64,000 bases of DNA from Pieris napi (lineage: Eukaryota; Arthropoda; Insecta; Lepidoptera; Pieridae): positions 3,286,001 to 3,350,000 of the forward strand of contig NC_062253.1 in NCBI RefSeq assembly GCF_905475465.1, in the 5' to 3' direction. Of the stretch, positions 9,320 through 20,524 are shown piece after piece. The notes under the pieces are model-generated. The model ran no database searches. It had not been told where the DNA came from and worked only from the letters and a program-made list of their open reading frames with translations. The position numbers and the translations under genes are program-made. Every line of letters starts with the position of its first letter. The first letter of the stretch is position 1.

Positions 9320-10430
9320 AGGTACTTCTTAATGCCAGTTTCAATAATTTACCTAAGAACGTTAAGGCAGGTGTTCTGTGCTGTCAAAATGTATCTGTGA
9401 CATTAGACGTGCTTTTTGTTGCGGAATAATTTGTCATTTCCGATTGTCTGCTCTGCTCTGTGTTTTTTTATTTATAATCATGGTTACATTGGTTCTTCTA
9501 AGTTGTCTTCCTCTTTTTCGTTTATTGTTTAATATATATATTATTTATTAATAGCAAAATCTAATACAAATTTTTTTAGGTTTTGGTAAATCAAATAGTT
9601 ATGCCGGATTATTTTTTTTATAATAAATAGATTTTTTGTATTCTAAAAATGTACAGCTTTTACTATAGGCTGAATATGGTCCCAGGTTCGATTTACAGTA
9701 TATGATTTCTGATTAACCAATGATGACGTAGTTGTGCCCCATTATTGGAAATTAAATTAAAGCAATGCAATTTTATATATAATTTAATAATTGTACGGCC
9801 ATATAGTGCCGATTTAAATGTTATTAGTATAAAAGTTATCTATAGAGAATGTTCGTTATTCACTATAGAGCAGTCCCGATGCAAGAGATAATTTTTAAGA
9901 TAGGTCCTTTCGGCTTCATTCTTGAGTTATGACTGTAATCATATATTTAGAATTTTAATACTAAGTATTATAATGTCAGTTTTTGAAAATAGAATTTAAT
10001 ACATTTGTGATAATCTGTCTTATAAGTTAATGAGTGTCAATTTTAAAAATGGAAATTAAAAAAAAATCTTCATTTAAATTCATTTTTAAATATGGAATGT
10101 TAAAAACAATTGTGTAAATGTGTCTATGATTTTAAAATTTTAATTTACGGAAATAACGTACTTCAATTGTTTTATTACACAGAAATATGTCTGTATGTGG
10201 CCTTTGATTTCCTTTTTTTTCATAAGTCTTACAAAATTTTCTTAGCTGCACAAATGAATTACACCGCTTTCAATTATAATGTTGCAATTCAACTTTATCA
10301 TACATTGTACTCAGACAGAAACATTAATTAATATTTACTTTAGTTACTTTAATAAGGCACATTATTACGTCTAAATTCAATCATAGTCCAAATATAACCA
10401 GAACCGACAACCATTCATTCTCAATTTGAA
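9320..10430. other. AT-rich stretch without recognised content
   Basis: No gene or known repeat recognised. The small open frames lack any protein signature and use the biased codons expected from AT-rich noncoding DNA. Confidence 0.4.
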
Positions 10431-10436
10431 AATAAT

Positions 10437-10640
10437 TACCAAATGTTGCAAGCTATTGGCAACACTGTACTTATATTATTAGTGCTTATTGCAGGACTGT
10501 CGCCGGCACCTGGTATCATTCTGCCGTTAAAAACAAAAGGCACGTAGAAAGGCGAAACTCGTGATGCCTCCAGGCGACACGCCTCATGATCTGCCACTTC
10601 GGAAACTACGCTACAAGCCGACATAGATTATTTGCACAGA
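10437..10640. other. Balanced-composition block, function unknown
   Basis: Unlike its neighbours this block has near-balanced composition (GGACTGTCGCCGGCACCTGG, CTCCAGGCGACACGCC). A 62-codon minus-strand frame covers most of it but shows no motif I know and no splice-site pair I would trust. It could be a conserved noncoding element, an old exon or an unrecognised repeat. Confidence 0.35.
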
Positions 10641-10782
10641 CTATACAAGAAGTTAAATGAATACGTTTGTCGAATTATTTAATTTGACGGAGATATTTAT
10701 ATTTTTTTTCTGTTATATAGTAAAATTGATTTTAGCAACTGCTTGTTTTTATACATTATTGTAATATAAAGAAAAAACACGA

Positions 10783-10965
10783 TTAACCCTATTGATAAGA
10801 AAATAACCATTTATTTTTATTACGAAAGAAATAACTAATTATTAATTACGATTTACCCAATTAAAAAGAAAATAACAAATTTTTAATTACGTTTTACCCA
10901 ATTGATAACAAATTTTTAATTACGATTTACCCAATTAATAAGAGATATAACCAATTTTTGAACCC
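10783..10965. repeat. Imperfect AT-rich tandem repeat
   Basis: Units containing AATTACGATTTACCCAATT recur at about 10848, 10895 and 10918, with a degenerate unit at about 10785. They are separated by AAAATAAC-type spacers of uneven length. A variable-period minisatellite rather than a mobile element. Confidence 0.65.
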
Positions 10966-10969
10966 GAAC

Positions 10970-12510
10970 TATACGAAACAAATGTCGGGCATCTGCGATT
11001 TTTATATTCTATGTCAATTTTTCTTACAATAAATGAACAACATGTAAGTCTTTGAATTTCTTCAAGGCTTTGTATAAAGGAATTTAGATTTTTATTAAAT
11101 CAACTCGTGCGTTTGGCAGGTGGAAGATGAGTTTTACTTTCTGATTTATTTATTTTTTTCTTTGTTTTGGTATACTTACTAATATTATAGATTTGTAGGT
11201 ATTACAAATATTGTATTTATTGAAAAATTATTTTATCTCAAACAGTTATTATGTCATGGAAATCAAACCTAGGGTATCCGCCTTGTATGTATCTACGTCA
11301 TTTACGCTAACGTAGTGGCTGTTTAAATAATTAATAATCTTTCAAAAGTTTGTGCAAAATGAGCAATTTTGCTGCCCCATAGTAGTTTCGAAGCTTTTTA
11401 GTAAACTCGTAATTAATAAACAGGTCTAACATTCGAAATTTAAATTATTAAAATGCCATGACATTTGAATTTCGAACTAGTCCATTGGCAGGTTATAAAT
11501 AAATCATAAAAAAGAACGAAAGAGGTCTGATGTCTTAAATCATAAATATCGATTTCGATGATATACAGCCCTATTAACCACGAATGCACTCTGATAGAAA
11601 TTTGTTTTTAATGGAGATGAAATTGGGCGCGAAATAGCATGCCACCCTCTCTTTCATTTAGTCAAAGATAGACATTTAAATTACAAATTAAAACTTCAAT
11701 TGAAATAGAGTACCTAAGCACAAAAAGTAAGCCTGTTTAAATTTAGAAACCAAATTTAAATTTGGAATATGTCAACATTTACCTTTTCTTTTTTTGAATT
11801 TCTATTTATTTATGCTTCTTAGCTAAGATAGCAATAAATATATAACACGGATATAAAGTTGCTGGCTAAGTGCGGACCTTCTCGCTTATAAGCGATCTCT
11901 CCAGGCAACCTTTGAGTAGAGATTTTCACGTCATTTTGTATTTCATGTTGTGGATGTTCTTTTCAAATGTCTTCACTATGAGATCAGCTGTTTATCTAAT
12001 ATAAAGAGCAAATAGTTATTGCGCATAATAGCATAAATGAATCTACAAATGACAAAAACAATATTAGCCCAATACTATTGAAATGGACGCGGCCCCGCCG
12101 TTCAAACAATACATGGTATTAATTAGGGGGACAAGTTTAAATTCGAGTTCCATTTGGCAGTTAATACGGCGTGGAAATGAGTTCTTTATCGGCGTGTGTT
12201 TTAACATTCTGTTTGTTTATGGGTGAATAAATTAGAATCTGTGGTATCAGTGTTCTAAATTTGAAATGTGGGGCGGAAATGAAAAACGCGTTTAAAAAAA
12301 TAATACAAATATCGACTTAAAATGATTTTAAAATAATTTAAATTATAATACATGAAATATTTATAGATAATTTTTTTATGTATAAATATAGACGCATTTT
12401 CAGCATTTTTTGTATCTCACAGACTACTCGTTATATTTTCATTGCTTTGGTGTGTTATTAAATAAAAGTATTATTATTTATATTCAGAGCAATTAATAAT
12501 GTACAATAAA
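10970..12510. other. AT-rich stretch with one GC-richer segment
   Basis: Nothing coding is supported. At about 12085-12260 a GC-richer, repeat-free segment includes GGACGCGGCCCCGCCG and CTTTATCGGCGTGTG. It could be regulatory. Confidence 0.35.
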
Positions 12511-12514
12511 GAAA

Positions 12515-12787
12515 ATTAGTCTAGTGGCTTCAGGATGCGACTCTCATCCCCTGAGGTCGTAGGTTTGATCCCCGGCTGTGCACCGACTTTCTTTCTATGT
12601 GCGCATTTAACATTCGCTCGAAAAGTTAAGGAAAACAACGTAAGGAAGCCGGCTTGTCTTTGTCCCAAAAAGTCGACCGCGTGTGTCAGGCATAGGAGGC
12701 TGATCACCTACTTGCCTATTACAGTGACAAATGATCATGAAACAGATACTTAATTCTGAGGCCTAAACCTCAAAAGGTTGTGCCATT
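12515..12787 (+). mobile_element. SINE-A copy 4
   Basis: Near full-length plus-strand copy. Box A-like TAGTCTAGTGG, a box B with one change (GGTTTGATCC), TTTCTATGTGCGCATTTAAC, GTCAGGCATAGGAGGCTG and an end at TTGTGCCAT. Small frames on both strands are by-products of this repeat. Confidence 0.85.
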
Positions 12788-13020
12788 TTTATGTTTGATT
12801 TCTCTCTTGACTAGGCAACAGATGCAATACCTAATGAAATCAACGTACACAACGGTAAAAATCTTTCTCAGCCTAGATATTGTCAATTCAATCTTGAGGC
12901 GGTAGGCGGCACGCCACGCCCGCGCAAGATGCATAGACTATAGAAACATTAATTGACGTAATTGTGTGATTGCTATTTGAATTAAGGCAAAGCTTATAAA
13001 ACATGGGGGGGGGGGTATTT

Positions 13021-13143
13021 TTTTACATAACAAAACGGTCAGGAGGCTCACCTGATGTTAAGTGATACCCATACCTAGACATTCTCAATGCTAGAGGGCT
13101 CGCAAGTAGTGGTGGTGCGCTGCTAAAACTGCCTTAAGAAAAG
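13021..13143 (-). mobile_element. LINE-A fragment with internal deletion
   Basis: Minus strand: GTCAGGAGGCTCACCTGATG, then ATTCTCAATGCTAGAGGGC, then a jump directly to GTGGTGGTGCGCTGCTAAA and CTGCCTTAAGAAA. The segment between (the AGAATTGGTACGC part) is deleted. Confidence 0.75.
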
Positions 13144-13189
13144 AAAGTGGGTAAATCGAAGAAACTTTTCGTCGTATTTTATCCGCCAT

Positions 13190-13530
13190 TTTTTTGAAGT
13201 TATATTTCTTTAGGCGCGTTATGAAAAAATTGATGAGAGTGAAAAATGCGCGCGCACCGTGACAATAATAGAATTTAACAACAACATAACAACATTCGAA
13301 TAATAATAGAATTTATGTTACACTTAATGTAAGAGAATAATAATAAATATTTATTTATTTAATTTTTCCAATGGTAAACTGAACTTTATTGACTTTAATG
13401 ACTCCTTTTCCAGTCTTTGATTATTTAATTGTAATTAATTATTTACATGCAATTAAAAACTATTTTTAATAATGCCAAAGAAGTATAACTTCTTAAGCGC
13501 CGTACATAAGTACACGCGACCTTTTTTTTC
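13190..13530. mobile_element. TIR element, GAAGTTATACTTC family, copy 2
   Basis: Same ends as the 4662 copy: GAAGTTATATTTCTTTAGGC on the left and AAGAAGTATAACTTCTTAAG on the right, with GTACATAAGTACACGCGACC before the terminal T-run. It is about 340 bp against 477 bp, the difference being an internal deletion plus small expansions. Two copies with the same ends make the element boundaries credible. Confidence 0.65.
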
Positions 13531-14149
13531 TAAATTTTGACTTCTAATGGTCAGCAACCCCGAGTCCAGACTTTTACCCAAATTAAACAGGTTTTTAAAG
13601 AATTTTTTTCAGTTTCTTTATCCACAATTTTGTCGTTCCAAATTTTGGAATCGTAAGTTTACCAAAATTCATGGAATTCCAACGACATCTTCATATTTTG
13701 GCCAGCTTTTTGGCATTTCAAACCACTGAACTCAGCCGCAGGTAACCCGAACAACTCCTCACTACATTGTCCAGTATAACCTTTTGATATTAAATATCTT
13801 AAAGGCTTCATCACACTTCTGTGACTGAAACACGAGTTGGTCTATCTATTTTGTTTCACGAGTAAGTGTCCAAACAAATTTTTTGAAGAAGTCAGAGAGT
13901 TTGAGAGGAAGAGGAGGCTGGGCAATTATTTAATCAATTACCGTCTGAAATACCGTGTTTAATCGATTTAAATTATTTAAAGATACACATCAGAATGAGC
14001 ACAGAAGATGGCTTTGGACGGCTGTCAGATGGCGACGAGTTTTCGTTATAAAATTAAGTTTGTTGTGCAAATGTACTGTTTTTGTATAGAAATATAATTA
14101 GGCAAATCAATCAAAATGAGGAAATCTTGTTAAAAAAGTTGGTTTGTAT

Positions 14150-14625
14150 TTTTTAAGGATTAAACCTTATTCAAAAATAATTAATTTAAAATATATACAG
14201 TATTTACAATATTCTTAACCTACATAACAATAATTAAAATAATTAAAAAGGATAAACAAAAAATTAAAACAAATTTGTAAAAGTTGGTCCCTTTGGCAGT
14301 GTACCTTTAATGCTGGTATTTCGTCGCTGTATTGCGATTATTCGTTGAGCGAGGAAAGCACCAGCCCTGCGATTCTGTAACTCACTTTTCGAACTCACAC
14401 AGCGGTTTTCGCATCGGCGGTCGCTCTCAAATCAGTCGTGAAGCAGTCATTTTATGATTTGGCATTCTAATAATCAATAAACTACAAGCTCCCACCTTTT
14501 CAGAATTCGAAAAGTGAGTTACAGAATCGCAGGGCTTCTCTGGGTCACTTTTACTACTTACCAGGCAACTTAAATCTTTCTTTAGCTCAAGTGTCTCTAC
14601 TCTAAACGGAACAAAATCTAAGTTG
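14150..14625 (-). mobile_element. LINE-B fragment carrying a MITE
   Basis: Minus-strand LINE-B. From its tail: TATACAGTATTTACAATATT, GTTGGTCCCTTTGGCAGTG, then a coding remnant that reads GAFLAQRIIAIQRRNTSIKG on the minus strand, similar to the QRISxAIQRGNAA motif of a LINE C-terminus. It is split at 14364/14535 by a foldback MITE and resumes with CTCTGGGTCAC..CCAGGCAACTTAAATC, which matches the uninterrupted copy at 30690-30965. Confidence 0.7.
14365..14534. mobile_element. CWG foldback MITE, copy 2 (short)
   Basis: A 170-bp copy; the right arm is deleted so that TTCGAAAAGTGAGTTACAG follows soon after the spacer CTCCCACCTTTTCAG. Left flank is CAG (14362-14364). The right flank is CTT, which fits CAG followed by TTCTCTGG with a 2-bp loss, judged from the LINE-B copies at 30.8 and 52.1 kb. 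Confidence 0.85.
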
Positions 14626-14714
14626 GAGGAAAGACTCTAATATTTGTCGTTTTCGAGTCTAATACATTCAGAAAGCTTCAAATACCACAAATAAGTAACG
14701 CATTTTTGAAAATT

Positions 14715-14830
14715 GTACGCACGGCCCGCGGCGGGTCGTGGCTGATAGTTCATGATAGCCCCAAGACGCACAATTAGAGGCCACAGTGGCATGCAAGCTG
14801 ACTACCAATTATATCAGCGATTTTACATAC
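14715..14830. other. GC-rich islet
   Basis: Contains CGCACGGCCCGCGGCGGGTC followed by a balanced-composition, repeat-free segment (GCCACAGTGGCATGCAAGC). No coding signal. Confidence 0.35.
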
Positions 14831-14877
14831 TGCTGCTTCAAAGGGCCGTAGGAATCTAAACAGCGTAAATTAAACAA

Positions 14878-15015
14878 AAAAGTGCGTGCGTACAAAGTAC
14901 GTGTCAGAAGTGAAATTTCTTTGGCAAACTAATTTTTAAGTCTTGTTCATATTTATACAAATCTAAAACTTTAGATTTCCGAGACTTAGAGGGAGGGAAA
15001 AAGGAAGATATGTTA
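14878..15015. repeat. End of a TIR-like repeat shared with 45.6 kb
   Basis: GTACAAAGTACGTGTCAGAA, GTGAAATTTCTTTGGCAAAC, TTTAGATTTCCGAGACTTAG and AAAAAGGAAGATATGTTAGG match, inverted, the block at 45560-45705. Only this end is present here, so it is a truncated copy. Confidence 0.55.
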
Positions 15016-15298
15016 GGAATTTAATGAATTTAATTTTAAAAGTGTCGAAAATTAATATAAATTATAAATTTAATTGTTTGAATTTATTTCTTCGACAATA
15101 AAAACACGTGGCATTTTAATTTACAATTCGTCATTTGGGATTTCAATAAATTATTTCGCACAAAATATAAAATACTAGTAAGTATTTCATAAATTCTCTT
15201 TACGAAATTTTAATTTTTAAAATTGAATTTCTATAAGGTAATTCGCCCTTCTCACTCTCTCTCCTCCCTCATGCGCCTAAAGCAGTTTCACTTCAGAT

Positions 15299-15526
15299 CA
15301 GTGGCGCTACAGCCTTTTTAGGTCTGGGCCTCAGATTTGATAATTTGTTAATCTAATAGGCATGTAGGTGATCCTTCCTGTGCCTGACACACGCCGTCAA
15401 CTATTGGATTAAGGAACCGATGTTTTAAATGCGCAAATAGAAAGAAAGCCCATTGGTGCCGGGGATCGAACCTACGACCTCAGGGATGGGAGTCGCACGT
15501 TGAAGCCACTAGGCCAACACTGCTCT
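15299..15526 (-). mobile_element. SINE-A copy 5
   Basis: Minus-strand copy starting at CAGTGGCGCTACAGCC. The middle is shortened (GACACACGCCGTCAACTATT to GATGTTTTAAATGCGC), while the tRNA-like head, GGGGATCGAACCTACGACC, is intact. Confidence 0.85.
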
Positions 15527-15649
15527 TAATGAATCTCTTTATGAAAATTTATTTGTAGAAAATCCCACGCATTTAATCATTAACTATATAATAAAGTAAA
15601 TAAAGTCGAGAAAAAGTAAATAGGGTAACAAAATAATAATAGTACCCAT

Positions 15650-15823
15650 ATGGGTCTTGGTTGCATCATTTTATAGACAAGTAAGTGATCCTTCCTTCTT
15701 ATTTTTAGTAAGACGTGCCGATTTTCTTAGTATAGTTCAAAGAAATCCATTGGTGCACAGCCGTGGTTCGAAACCAGGACCTCAGGATGTAGTACCATGC
15801 GTAAACCACAAGATATACTGCTC
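15650..15823 (-). mobile_element. SINE-A copy 6, highly decayed
   Basis: Only scattered blocks remain: ATGGGTCTTGG, AAGTAAGTGATCCTTCC, CCATTGGTGCACAGCCGTGG and a head with TACTGCTC at the end. It lies 120 bp from copy 5 in the same orientation and is much more diverged, so it is older. Confidence 0.6.
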
Positions 15824-16644
15824 AAAAATGTAAATAGAGGTGATTTTTATGTTTATGTTGAAGTTTAAAACTAACTAATGTTACAAAAAGAAAGTTACTT
15901 TATTAGGAAAATACAATTTGCATTTATAGTATAAAATATCAATGATATTAAAAATCGTGAAAAAACAAGAAAAACTACCCAACATTGTGGATGATGTGAA
16001 ATATTTCCCTCAGAACTTTACGAATCGTGATGACTTTAAGCGAAATTTTTGGCAATTTCTTCGTCCCCGAGGCTTCAATATAATTAGAACTGATTTGTAT
16101 TCTTCAATTGTTTCTCAGAGGTCCGTGTGAATATCAAGGAGGTCAGGTATTTTTGGTAACCATTTAACCACGGAATACCTAAGGTTGGAAAGGTCTTTGA
16201 CCTTTTGTACTACCCTTTACTATAAAATCTTCACTTCAAGAACAAATATTTGTCAGTAAAGCGGAATTTAAAAAACGACGTTTCAATTGTTTGTCAAACT
16301 TGTGTTAGCATCGCTTAGACTAGAGAATTTGGTTTACTTATCATTGAATTCTATCAATAAATAAAAACTATTAAGGGGGTAACGTGGAGTATTTAATCGC
16401 CACATAACTTTATCAATTTTCAATGATTTCGGAAATAACATATTTCGACAAGTATGAATTCATTTAATAAATCTAATTTTAAATAGTTTTGCTAAGTGCA
16501 AAAATCGAAGACGGATAGACAAATTCAATTGTTTTTTTATTCCTCTAACTGAGAATTTAAAATTGGAAAATAGAAAAAGTTTATTAGTACTTAGGTTTTT
16601 ATTCCGAAAAATATATATGTTGGTATGTAGCTACTAAAAGTATT

Positions 16645-17155
16645 AAGCAGCGTTCTCAACACTATAATCTCGCATCCTTACATTCTTCGGACACGTTCGG
16701 CGTGGTGATCAGTCCATAGAACGCCTTTTCATCCAAGGGTGGAAGGCACAAGACCGCGAGGAAGGTCACCTACGCGATGATCTGACCAGATCAAGTCAGC
16801 CGTAGGATATTCACTCAATGAGTGCAGAAGAATGACCAGTTCAAACAATTTGTATGACAATACTTGGCGATTAAAAAGAGTGGCGGAAAGTTTCTTGCCA
16901 GTTCTTCTTACCCGCTCTACGCCCTTGACTTGCGAACTGGTAGTAAATGTAAATTAACGATTAATTTAACTTGACGATTCAAAAGTGTACTTGGTTACCC
17001 ACTTGAATAAAGATATTTTGAGTTTGAGTTTCACCTCTAATAGGCAACTATGGCGAAATGTCGTGAAGTGTCACATCTGCCCTTCTAATACTACTTCTAT
17101 AACGCGATCACGACAACTATGTCAATAGTCTACCAGATAAGAAGAGCTTCTAAAA
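16645..17155 (+). pseudogene. LINE-G ORF2 C-terminus split by a LINE-C 3' end
   Basis: Before 16833 the frames read HVRRGDQSIERLF-like residues and GTRPRGR.PTR, SDQIKSAV, NECRRMT, the C-terminal pattern GxRPRGRPPTRWxDQIK of LINE ORF2 proteins. The pattern resumes after 17030 as TSNRQLWRNVVKCH. Joining the two halves across the insert keeps this order. Stops and frame changes show it is dead. Confidence 0.65.
16833..17030 (+). mobile_element. LINE-C 3' UTR nested in LINE-G
   Basis: A 5'-truncated LINE-C copy consisting of the 3' UTR alone, from CAGTTCAAACAATTTG to the GAGTTTGAGTTT tail. It is almost identical to 3398-3592, so it is young relative to the LINE-G sequence it splits. ACC on both sides could be a short target duplication. 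Confidence 0.8.
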
Positions 17156-17639
17156 AGGTAGGCTAAGTAAAAACATCGTATTTTAAAACATCATTTTAAA
17201 TATATATTCTTATCGTAGACTAAACAAAGGTATTTAAACGTAAGCTGATTCGAATAGCTATAAAATCGAAATGCATCTTAAAACAATGCCGCGTTATTCA
17301 AAATGGCGGCTCATGAGCAAAAATAATTCGTTTTTTTCTTTATTGCACCTGCACTTTCATAAGACACTGGTTTATTTTGTTCTTCAAGAGAGTTTTAGTT
17401 TTATTTGAAAATATTTCGTCGGCAGCGGGCCCTCGGGCTCGGATACTTTCAAAATAATAATTAAGCGGATACATTTATTATATTTTACGCATATGTAATG
17501 CGGCTCCAGATAAGATAGTACAGGTTGTTATTCACAGAGGGCGTCCAACAATTGGCTAATAATAGTGATTTTTCGTAATGGTTACGTTCTACTTGATAGA
17601 TAATATTATTAATTATAAGACTTATATTCATCTAAATAA

Positions 17640-17935
17640 ACTAACATAAATTAATATAAAAAAAAACTAGTATCAAACTTAAAATAAATAACTAAAATAT
17701 ATTATTAAAAAGATACCCTTTAGGCAAGGTTCCGAAGATACGGCAGCGTTCCCCCTTTGAATTGCTAGACTAATTCTTTGTCCGAGGTAGCTGCCAGATC
17801 TTCGGTCTCCTGTGATGTCGACTAACCTTTTTGCTATTTCCTTAAAAAGCCTTATAGCGCTAGGACCCCTCGGACCAAGGGTCTCGGCATCATCATATTT
17901 GGAGCCTAGACTCTTGTATTTGCATGCTTTAGCTT
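17640..17935 (-). pseudogene. LINE-J ORF2 C-terminus
   Basis: The minus strand gives an open stretch with LGPRGPSAIRLFKEIAKRLV, DITGDRRSGSYLGQRIS and LAIQRGNAA. I recognise this as the C-terminal end of a lepidopteran non-LTR retrotransposon, but I cannot place its clade. Its 3' UTR runs to about 17640 through TTAATATATTTTAGTTATTT. A UTR-only copy lies near 34770-34825. Confidence 0.7.
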
Positions 17936-17954
17936 TTCAGCATTAGTATAAGTA

Positions 17955-18160
17955 TATATTTATTTCCAATACACAAATATACAGTATTTACAGTACTCTT
18001 AAACTATATAGTAATAATAATAATTAGAAATTGATAAATAGAAAATTAAAACAAATTTAAATTTGGTCCCTGTTCTACCTTCAATGCTGGTATTGCGATT
18101 CGTTGAGCAAGGAAAGCACCAACTCTGGCACTATCTACCAACTTAGACAGACATTGGTAC
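17955..18160 (-). mobile_element. LINE-B 3' fragment
   Basis: Minus-strand LINE-B: ACAGTATTTACAGTACTC, AAATTTGGTCCC, CTTCAATGCTGGTATTGCG, TTCGTTGAGCAAGGAAAGCA, ending in CCAACTCTGGCAC. It lies directly beside LINE-J in the same orientation. This copy has an empty MITE site (CACCAACTCTGG). Confidence 0.65.
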
Positions 18161-18341
18161 TAGGTTGTCTATGTTGGTTGCTATTCATAAATAAATAGGA
18201 GAGTTTATATATATTACAAATTTACTAAAGTTAGATAAAATCTGTAAGAATTAAGAATTATGTACCAATTAAGTCTTAGGCTAAATTGACGACATAATGA
18301 CAAGTTAATGACTAATGTTGTTATAGGCAAAGACATAGATA

Positions 18342-18623
18342 GAGCAATGTTGGTGGGCTTCAGCGGGCAATTCTCATCCCGGAGGTCGTAGGTTCGATCC
18401 TCGGCTGTGCACCAATGGACTTCTGTCTATGTGCCCATTTAAGATTCACTGAAACGGTGAAAGAAAACATCGTGAGGAAACCGGCTTGCTTTAGACCCTA
18501 AAAGTCGGCGTGTGTCGGGCACAGGAGGCTGATCACCTACTTGCCTAGTCGATTCGTAAATGATCATGAAATGGATACAGAAATCTGAGGTCCAGACCTA
18601 AAAAGGTTGTGGTGCCATTGATT
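18342..18623 (+). mobile_element. SINE-A copy 7
   Basis: One of the fullest plus-strand copies. Head TGTTGGTGGGCTTCAGCGGG is altered in box A, box B is GGTTCGATCCTCGG, the body is complete (CACCAATGGACTTCTGTC, GATCACCTACTTGCC, CAGAAATCTGAGGTCC), and the end is TGGTGCCATTGATTTATTTA. Confidence 0.88.
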
Positions 18624-18764
18624 TATTTATTTATAGTGAAAGACAAAATAAAACCTGACCTATTTAGGTAAATAAGTATTTAATAAAGCCATTTAAACTT
18701 TCACTGCATTTAAATTATACATATAATATTAAAACACCCTGTATGTTTCAGTGAGTAACCGTCT

Positions 18765-18850
18765 CGTTCATTACGGGGCAGCTGCGCGCTGTGGCCGCGG
18801 GCGCGAGGTATATGGACCTGCGCCCGCGCATCCTGATAGTGATGTGCTCG
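18765..18850. other. GC-rich islet with strong hairpin
   Basis: The islet includes an inverted repeat: GCGGGCGC(G)AGGT at 18797-18809 pairs with ACCTGCGCCCGC at 18816-18827 around ATATGG, giving 12 pairs with one bulge. No match to the mobile elements in the window. Confidence 0.5.
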
Positions 18851-19130
18851 TATCGTAGTCCTTTTTTAGATTATCAAGAAATCGTTTTGTTTTGATATCA
18901 CTGAAAACTACGCGTATATGTATTATTATCTAAATGAACCAGAGAAGATAGCTACAGAGCAAACTTATTTAAAAATAAATCTTAAGTAACCCGTTACTCC
19001 TAATGAACGATTCTGAGTACAGCTAATCTTCATATAGAAATACAATAGAAATTTATTTGTTTATTAAAGTTTACCACATCATACATAGTACTAAATCTAC
19101 GGTATATGTTACAAAATATTTTATCTAAAA

Positions 19131-19504
19131 CTAGCTGGCCTGGCGAACATCGTACCGCCTAACAGTCGATTCTTTATTTTTTTTAAATACTTATTCTGCT
19201 ACTCGTACATTATGTCAAAAAATAAAAATTTACCTTCACGGAACCGGCCTCCACTAACACTTGAACTTTATGATATGGTATTAAAGTTCAAATTGCATTT
19301 TGAGTATTATTACGAATATTTTGTATGGGAATATAGAAAAGTGTTGTTTTAAACCTTTTTACCCAATTTTTTAAATTTTTCTCTCCGTTAGAACCATCCT
19401 TTTACTTCAAGGAATATTATTAAAAAAAAACAGACAAATCGGTCAAGCCGTTTTCATGTTATGTCGTGACAACGGAAAACGGGTTTCATTTTCATATATA
19501 TAGA
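19131..19504 (-). mobile_element. Helitron, LEP1-like, 374 bp
   Basis: Minus-strand element. Its 5' end is TCTATATATATGAAAATG, followed by CCGTTTTCCGTTGTCACGAC and CGGCTTGACCGATTTGTCTG. Its 3' end is CGGTACGATGTTCGCCAGG then CCAGCTAG with a T after it. TC...CTAG followed by T is the Helitron signature. No helicase sequence, so non-autonomous. Its 5' end touches the 3' end of the next Helitron. Confidence 0.8.
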
Positions 19505-20148
19505 CTAGCGACCCGCCCCGGCTTCGCACGGATGCAATGCTGATACTAAATTCAAAGTGCTATAGAGTACATAGGGAGAACCGCGGCCTCCGACGCGCTG
19601 CGTCCCGCAATTATTAAATTTGTAATATCATCGAAAATATTCATTTAAATCATATGCTGCAAAGGGCTATATAAATCTATATTAATTCAACAATTTATTT
19701 AAGGTATTTAATTGGATAAGGATTTATGCTGTATTGGTTAAAATAGCTTCGAAAATTAGCCATTATTTGTCGTAAAAAGTAAATGACAAAAAAAAGTTAT
19801 TGTGGGTTATCCATAAGAGATAGACATATACCATCACGGACTTTTCTGTAGACCTTTTCAATGTGTACAATACTTAGTACATTATTTTGATAAAACTCGT
19901 AGGGTTCAGCCTGCGTTTGCAATGTAAGCGGAAAAAATGTAATTATTTACGACATCACATTAGAAACCTCAAAAATAACAGTACTTCTCCACTATTTAAT
20001 GGATGTTATTATACATATAAACCTTCCTCTTGAATCATTCTATCTATTAAAAAAACTGCATCAAAATCCGTTGCGTAGTTTCAAAGATTTAAGCATACAA
20101 AGGGACATAGGGACAGAGAAAGCGACTTTGTTTTATACTATGTAGTGA
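19505..20148 (-). mobile_element. Helitron, 644-bp family, copy 1
   Basis: Minus strand: begins TCACTACATAGTATAAAAC with A before it (complement of T at 20149), and ends CCGGGGCGGGTCGCTAG followed by T. The interior is almost identical to 21954-22603 over several hundred bases, for example TTTTCTGTAGACCTTTTCAA and GGTTCAGCCTGCGTTTGC. Confidence 0.82.
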
Positions 20149-20524
20149 TGTATGAAAATTTAGGTAATCATAAAAGTTACCAAAAAATACAAAAAATTGG
20201 TTCGAAATAGGCACTAAACAATGCTTTCTTTAAAACTGATCAGCCCACTACCGAATATATCCAGCTCCAGAAATGAAGACATCACAATACACAGGCAAAA
20301 GAAAATTGGTAAAACTGTCCATCTTGTCATTGATACTTTTTCTTTGGGAAAGGATTTTTAGGTCTACGGGATGTCGTGTCAGTGTACTTATTTAGGATTC
20401 TTACGACTCGGGTGGAAAAGCAAGAACCCGAGGCGGAAGTCACAACTTTTGGATGTACCCGCGCACTCCAACTTGGTTAGCGAAGCGCCGCTAACGCGAG
20501 CGGAACATGCTGCTTGTTATGTTA

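Noticed and set aside
10783..10965. CRISPR-like array.
   Set aside because: Units are degenerate, spacers are low-complexity and uneven, and the host is eukaryotic.
12535..12753. 72-codon plus-strand and 63-codon minus-strand frames.
   Set aside because: Both lie in SINE-A copy 4, a noncoding repeat.
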